NCBI GenBank assembly: GCA_033762375.1
Contig: JANRLQ010000102.1
Coordinates: forward strand, 1-64,000
Direction of reading: 5' to 3'
Source of the DNA: RDXT01 sp033762375
Lineage (GTDB): Bacteria; Bacteroidota; Bacteroidia; J057
Length of the DNA stretch: 64,000 nt
The notes under the pieces: model-generated
The model's database searches: none
Told to the model about the DNA's origin: nothing
Seen by the model: the letters and a program-made list of their open reading frames with translations, nothing else
Position numbers and translations under genes: made by a program
In this document: one piece after another, positions 61,777-64,000 of the stretch
Numbering within the stretch: the first letter of the stretch is position 1
How the letters are laid out: each line of letters begins with the position of its first letter

Positions 61777-62880
61777 ATGATTCCCAAACATGTTTCTTTT
61801 CTGGTGCGCTGGTGGACTTGCTGGGGACTGCTGCTGATTCCGGTCGGGCTGTCTGCCCAATACCGCGATACCCGTGTGACGGTGCAGGTCGAGAAGGAGT
61901 GGAAGCTGAATAAAAAGCTGCGCTTCAGCCTGGAAGAACAATTACAGCTTACGCCTGACCTGGGCGCGATGCCCTTTCTCCAGCGTGGCACCGACCCCGA
62001 CTTTGCAGATATCTCCTTTCTGGACCCGGTATTTTATTGCACAGATGCCAACACAAGCGGAAATCGCCGGTCAGGCACTGACGACGACGATGACGACGAC
62101 GATGATGACGACAACGACGATGACGACGACGATGACGACGACAACGATGATGATGACGACGATGATGATGACGACAACGATGATGACGATGGCAATGGTA
62201 CAGGCGGCACAATCCCGGACAATACGGATCCGACTGATCCGGGAGGTGAGCCACTGGATGACGATGACAGCAATACCGACGATGACGCTGATACTGACGA
62301 TGACACCGACGATGGACCTGCTGTGCCGGAGTATGTATGTTTCCTCGGAGACAGCACGAGCGGGGAGCCGGGTGGTAGCGGATCAATGGAAGACCGCCCG
62401 TGGATAGAGTTGCGGAGTGCTACAGCAGCCAGCCTGGTGTGGCGGTTTAGCAAGACCTGGCGGCTCTCAGCAGGCTACCGCTACAACCTGCGCCCGGATA
62501 CAGACACCCACGTGATGTTCACAGAGCTGGCCGCCCGGCGGCAGACTGACACCAAACGCTGGACGCTGGACAGCCGCCTCCGGGCTTTTCATGAGACAGG
62601 ATATTTTCGGGACGAATGGCGGGGCCGCTACTTTGCCACCCTCCGGGTACGGGGTACCCTGGCAGTCGGGATGGTAGAACCCTTTGCAGAATCAGAAGTG
62701 GTGTACCGGATCTCTCAGGAGAATGGCGGATTCAACCGATACCGGATCGGCGGCGGGGTGAATCTCAAGCTGGGGGACGACCACCGGCTGCGGTTTCAGT
62801 ACAACCACCAACAACGATTTTTTTCATCCAGCGAAGGCCGCGCAGGTTCTTTTGCGATCGGCTACGCGTACGAACTCTGA
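61777..62880 (+). CDS. DUF2490-type outer-membrane protein with a poly-aspartate insert
   Basis: A 367-residue protein with a signal peptide (ends VGLSAQ). The flanks look like the DUF2490 barrel family: YRDTRVTVQVEKEWKLNKKLRFSLEEQLQL at the start, then from about 205 WIELRSATAASLVWRFSKTWRLSAGYRYNL and further strands to AIGYAYEL. A large insert (about 90-205) contains residues 102-138, which are Asp apart from three single Asn (D11 N D9 N D10 N D4), and a second acidic run at 161-179. The insert would be an exposed, highly acidic loop, perhaps Ca-binding. Its DNA is a mixed GAC/GAT trinucleotide tract, prone to slippage. Confidence 0.8.
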   Translation: MIPKHVSFLVRWWTCWGLLLIPVGLSAQYRDTRVTVQVEKEWKLNKKLRFSLEEQLQLTPDLGAMPFLQRGTDPDFADISFLDPVFYCTDANTSGNRRSGTDDDDDDDDDDDNDDDDDDDDDNDDDDDDDDDDNDDDDGNGTGGTIPDNTDPTDPGGEPLDDDDSNTDDDADTDDDTDDGPAVPEYVCFLGDSTSGEPGGSGSMEDRPWIELRSATAASLVWRFSKTWRLSAGYRYNLRPDTDTHVMFTELAARRQTDTKRWTLDSRLRAFHETGYFRDEWRGRYFATLRVRGTLAVGMVEPFAESEVVYRISQENGGFNRYRIGGGVNLKLGDDHRLRFQYNHQQRFFSSSEGRAGSFAIGYAYEL

Positions 62881-62921
62881 CCTTTTTTTTCAATCAAACA
62901 CATCTCTTTAATTCTCTGATT

Positions 62922-64000
62922 ATGAACACGAACGTAAAAATCGCTTATACCTGCCGTCAGGTAGGTTTCTTTCAGGCTGCTGCCCATCTGAACGAAATCC
63001 GGTTTCCCAAAGCCGGGGATGTGGCTCTCTGGGAGGTGATCTCTATCGGCAAGCACAGCGCCATCCAAGGCACTGACCGGGCCCTGATCACCATCATGCC
63101 CGGCGACCAGCTCCTGATGACCTTCGGCAACCGCTACGCCAGCGAGCAGTTTGAGGGGTATGTGCCCGAGACACCCGTGGCAGAGGCTGAAATTTTGGGC
63201 CAGGGTGGGGTTGTAGGTTATATGGCCTCAGTACATGCTACGTACCGCCGGGTCGGCACGACCAAACTCCGGCTGTTGGGGTATGCGCTCGATGAGCAGG
63301 GACAGGTCATTAATACCCTGACCTATCGCCGCGTAAAACAAAACATCCGTCCGCTGGGCCAGGCCCGCCATAAGGTGATCTTGTCTGTAGGCGCCAGCAT
63401 GGACAGTGGCAAAACAACCTCTGCGGCCTATCTCGTGCGCGGCCTGAAGGCTGCCGGGTACCGGACTGCTTTTATCAAGCTCACCGGTACAGCCTTTACC
63501 AAAGACCCGGATTTTGTGCGGGACATGGGTGCCGATCTTTCTATTGACTTCACGCGGCAGGGATATCCCTCTACCTATATGTGCTCAGAAGCAGAGTTGA
63601 TCAGCTTGTACCACAGCCTGATTGCCGAGGCCACAGACATACATCCTGAGTATATCGTCATCGAGATTGCCGACGGCCTGTTGCAGCGGGAGACTGCTAT
63701 GCTGCTGTCCCACAAAGGATTTATGGACACGGTAGATCACGTGTTGTTCTCCTGCGGAGACAGTCTGGCCGCCGTCGGGGGGGTACAAGTGCTGACGGAG
63801 TGGGGTATCGCTCCCTTTGCGCTGGCGGGCATGATCACGACCAGCCCCCTCATGCAGCGCGAAGCCGAAAACCGTCTCCTGCTTCCCGTCCTGAAGCTCG
63901 ATCAACTCGCACAGGCGCAGGTCGTCAACTATCTCCGCCCGGCCCGGCAGGAGGCCATGTTGTCTCCGGCTCAGCCGCAGTACCTGCTTCAGGCCTCCTG
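62922..64000 (+). CDS. P-loop NTPase of DUF1611-like type, cut by the window edge
   Basis: The frame from ATG at 62922 stays open to the end of the window (359 codons), so the C-terminus is missing. Residues about 1-150 form an N-terminal domain (VGFFQAAAHLNEIRFPKAGD, TYRRVGTTKLRLLGYALDEQG). Walker A is at 157-165 (GASMDSGKT), followed by AGYRTAFIKLTGTAF, a nucleotide-binding pattern like dethiobiotin-synthetase or MobB-type P-loop proteins, and DUF1611. IVIEIADGLLQRE resembles a Walker B with downstream Gln/Arg. The function is not known. It follows the DUF2490 gene by 41 bases and may be co-transcribed with it. Confidence 0.75.
   Translation, partial: MNTNVKIAYTCRQVGFFQAAAHLNEIRFPKAGDVALWEVISIGKHSAIQGTDRALITIMPGDQLLMTFGNRYASEQFEGYVPETPVAEAEILGQGGVVGYMASVHATYRRVGTTKLRLLGYALDEQGQVINTLTYRRVKQNIRPLGQARHKVILSVGASMDSGKTTSAAYLVRGLKAAGYRTAFIKLTGTAFTKDPDFVRDMGADLSIDFTRQGYPSTYMCSEAELISLYHSLIAEATDIHPEYIVIEIADGLLQRETAMLLSHKGFMDTVDHVLFSCGDSLAAVGGVQVLTEWGIAPFALAGMITTSPLMQREAENRLLLPVLKLDQLAQAQVVNYLRPARQEAMLSPAQPQYLLQAS

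Noticed and set aside
62080..62190. Poly-GAC/GAT tract considered as a CRISPR or satellite array
   Set aside because: No spacers between repeat units, and it is in frame within a barrel protein.
61949..62386. Minus-strand His/Arg-rich and Ser-rich frames opposite the poly-Asp tract
   Set aside because: They are the complements of GAC/GAT repeats, not genes.
63585..63905. Minus-strand frame of 106 codons at the right edge
   Set aside because: Antisense to the P-loop gene, which is open through the window end with a clear Walker A.
1..64000. Search for CRISPR arrays, tRNA and rRNA genes, prophage and IS transposases
   Set aside because: I found no regular repeat-spacer arrays, no tRNA-like cloverleaf in the gaps I read, no rRNA and no transposase or integrase reading frame. 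Small RNAs without clear motifs could still be missed.

Overview
The window looks like a chromosomal segment of a Bacteroidota bacterium, probably from the Saprospiria/Cytophagia side of the phylum. The evidence is two SusC/Oar-like TonB-dependent receptors, three proteins ending in type IX secretion (T9SS) sorting domains, SprB-type repeats, -7 promoter elements of the TAnnTTTG type, absence of Shine-Dalgarno sequences, and several families known mainly from this phylum. Most of the DNA is GC-rich; one stretch at about 22.5-24.35 kb is conspicuously AT-rich.

Layout. 0-7 kb: a MITE-like element beside hslU, a large Oar-type TonB receptor, a universal stress protein and a coiled-coil protein with three internal repeats. 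7-13.5 kb: a GbsR/MarR-type regulator followed by a TolC/adaptor/AcrB tripartite efflux operon. 13.5-22.4 kb: a GT-C-like membrane protein, an esterase, a GDPD lipoprotein, a very large secreted mosaic enzyme (sugar dehydrogenase, diheme cytochrome, ricin lectin, NPCBM and T9SS signal), a small lipoprotein and a translationally coupled asd-cytochrome b5 pair. 22.5-24.35 kb: an AT-rich two-gene cassette, closed by a perfect palindrome.

24.3-29.2 kb: a minus-strand phosphonate operon (PHP hydrolase, DUF5690 transporter, phosphonoacetate hydrolase, phosphonoacetaldehyde dehydrogenase). 29.5-36.3 kb: a porin, a CbrA-like symporter-histidine kinase with a small coupled membrane protein and a CheY-like regulator, a conserved unknown and a CBS-HEPN protein. 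36.4-42 kb: cystathionine beta-synthase, a CPBP protease, a LysM protein, an O-antigen ligase-like protein and a lipoprotein. 42-45.5 kb: metX, osmC and metY behind a SAM riboswitch. 45.6-48.7 kb: a T9SS surface protein. 49-54.6 kb: a Mn/Fe-type ABC transporter with a DtxR-like domain fused to its permease, divergent from a TonB receptor across a DtxR-like palindrome. 54.6-64 kb: a helical protein of unknown function, a subtilisin-like protease coupled to a T9SS-tagged partner, a DUF2490 barrel with a poly-aspartate insert, and a partial P-loop protein.

The best candidate for an undescribed system is the cassette at 22834-24177. It pairs a membrane protein whose C-terminus carries a short Gln/Asn/Gly-rich beta motif with an adaptor whose N-terminus carries a matching motif, followed by a domain resembling effector-associated domain 11 (EAD11). 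That is the layout expected of a prokaryotic conflict or cell-death signalling pair using homotypic, amyloid-like contacts. This reading is inference from sequence only.
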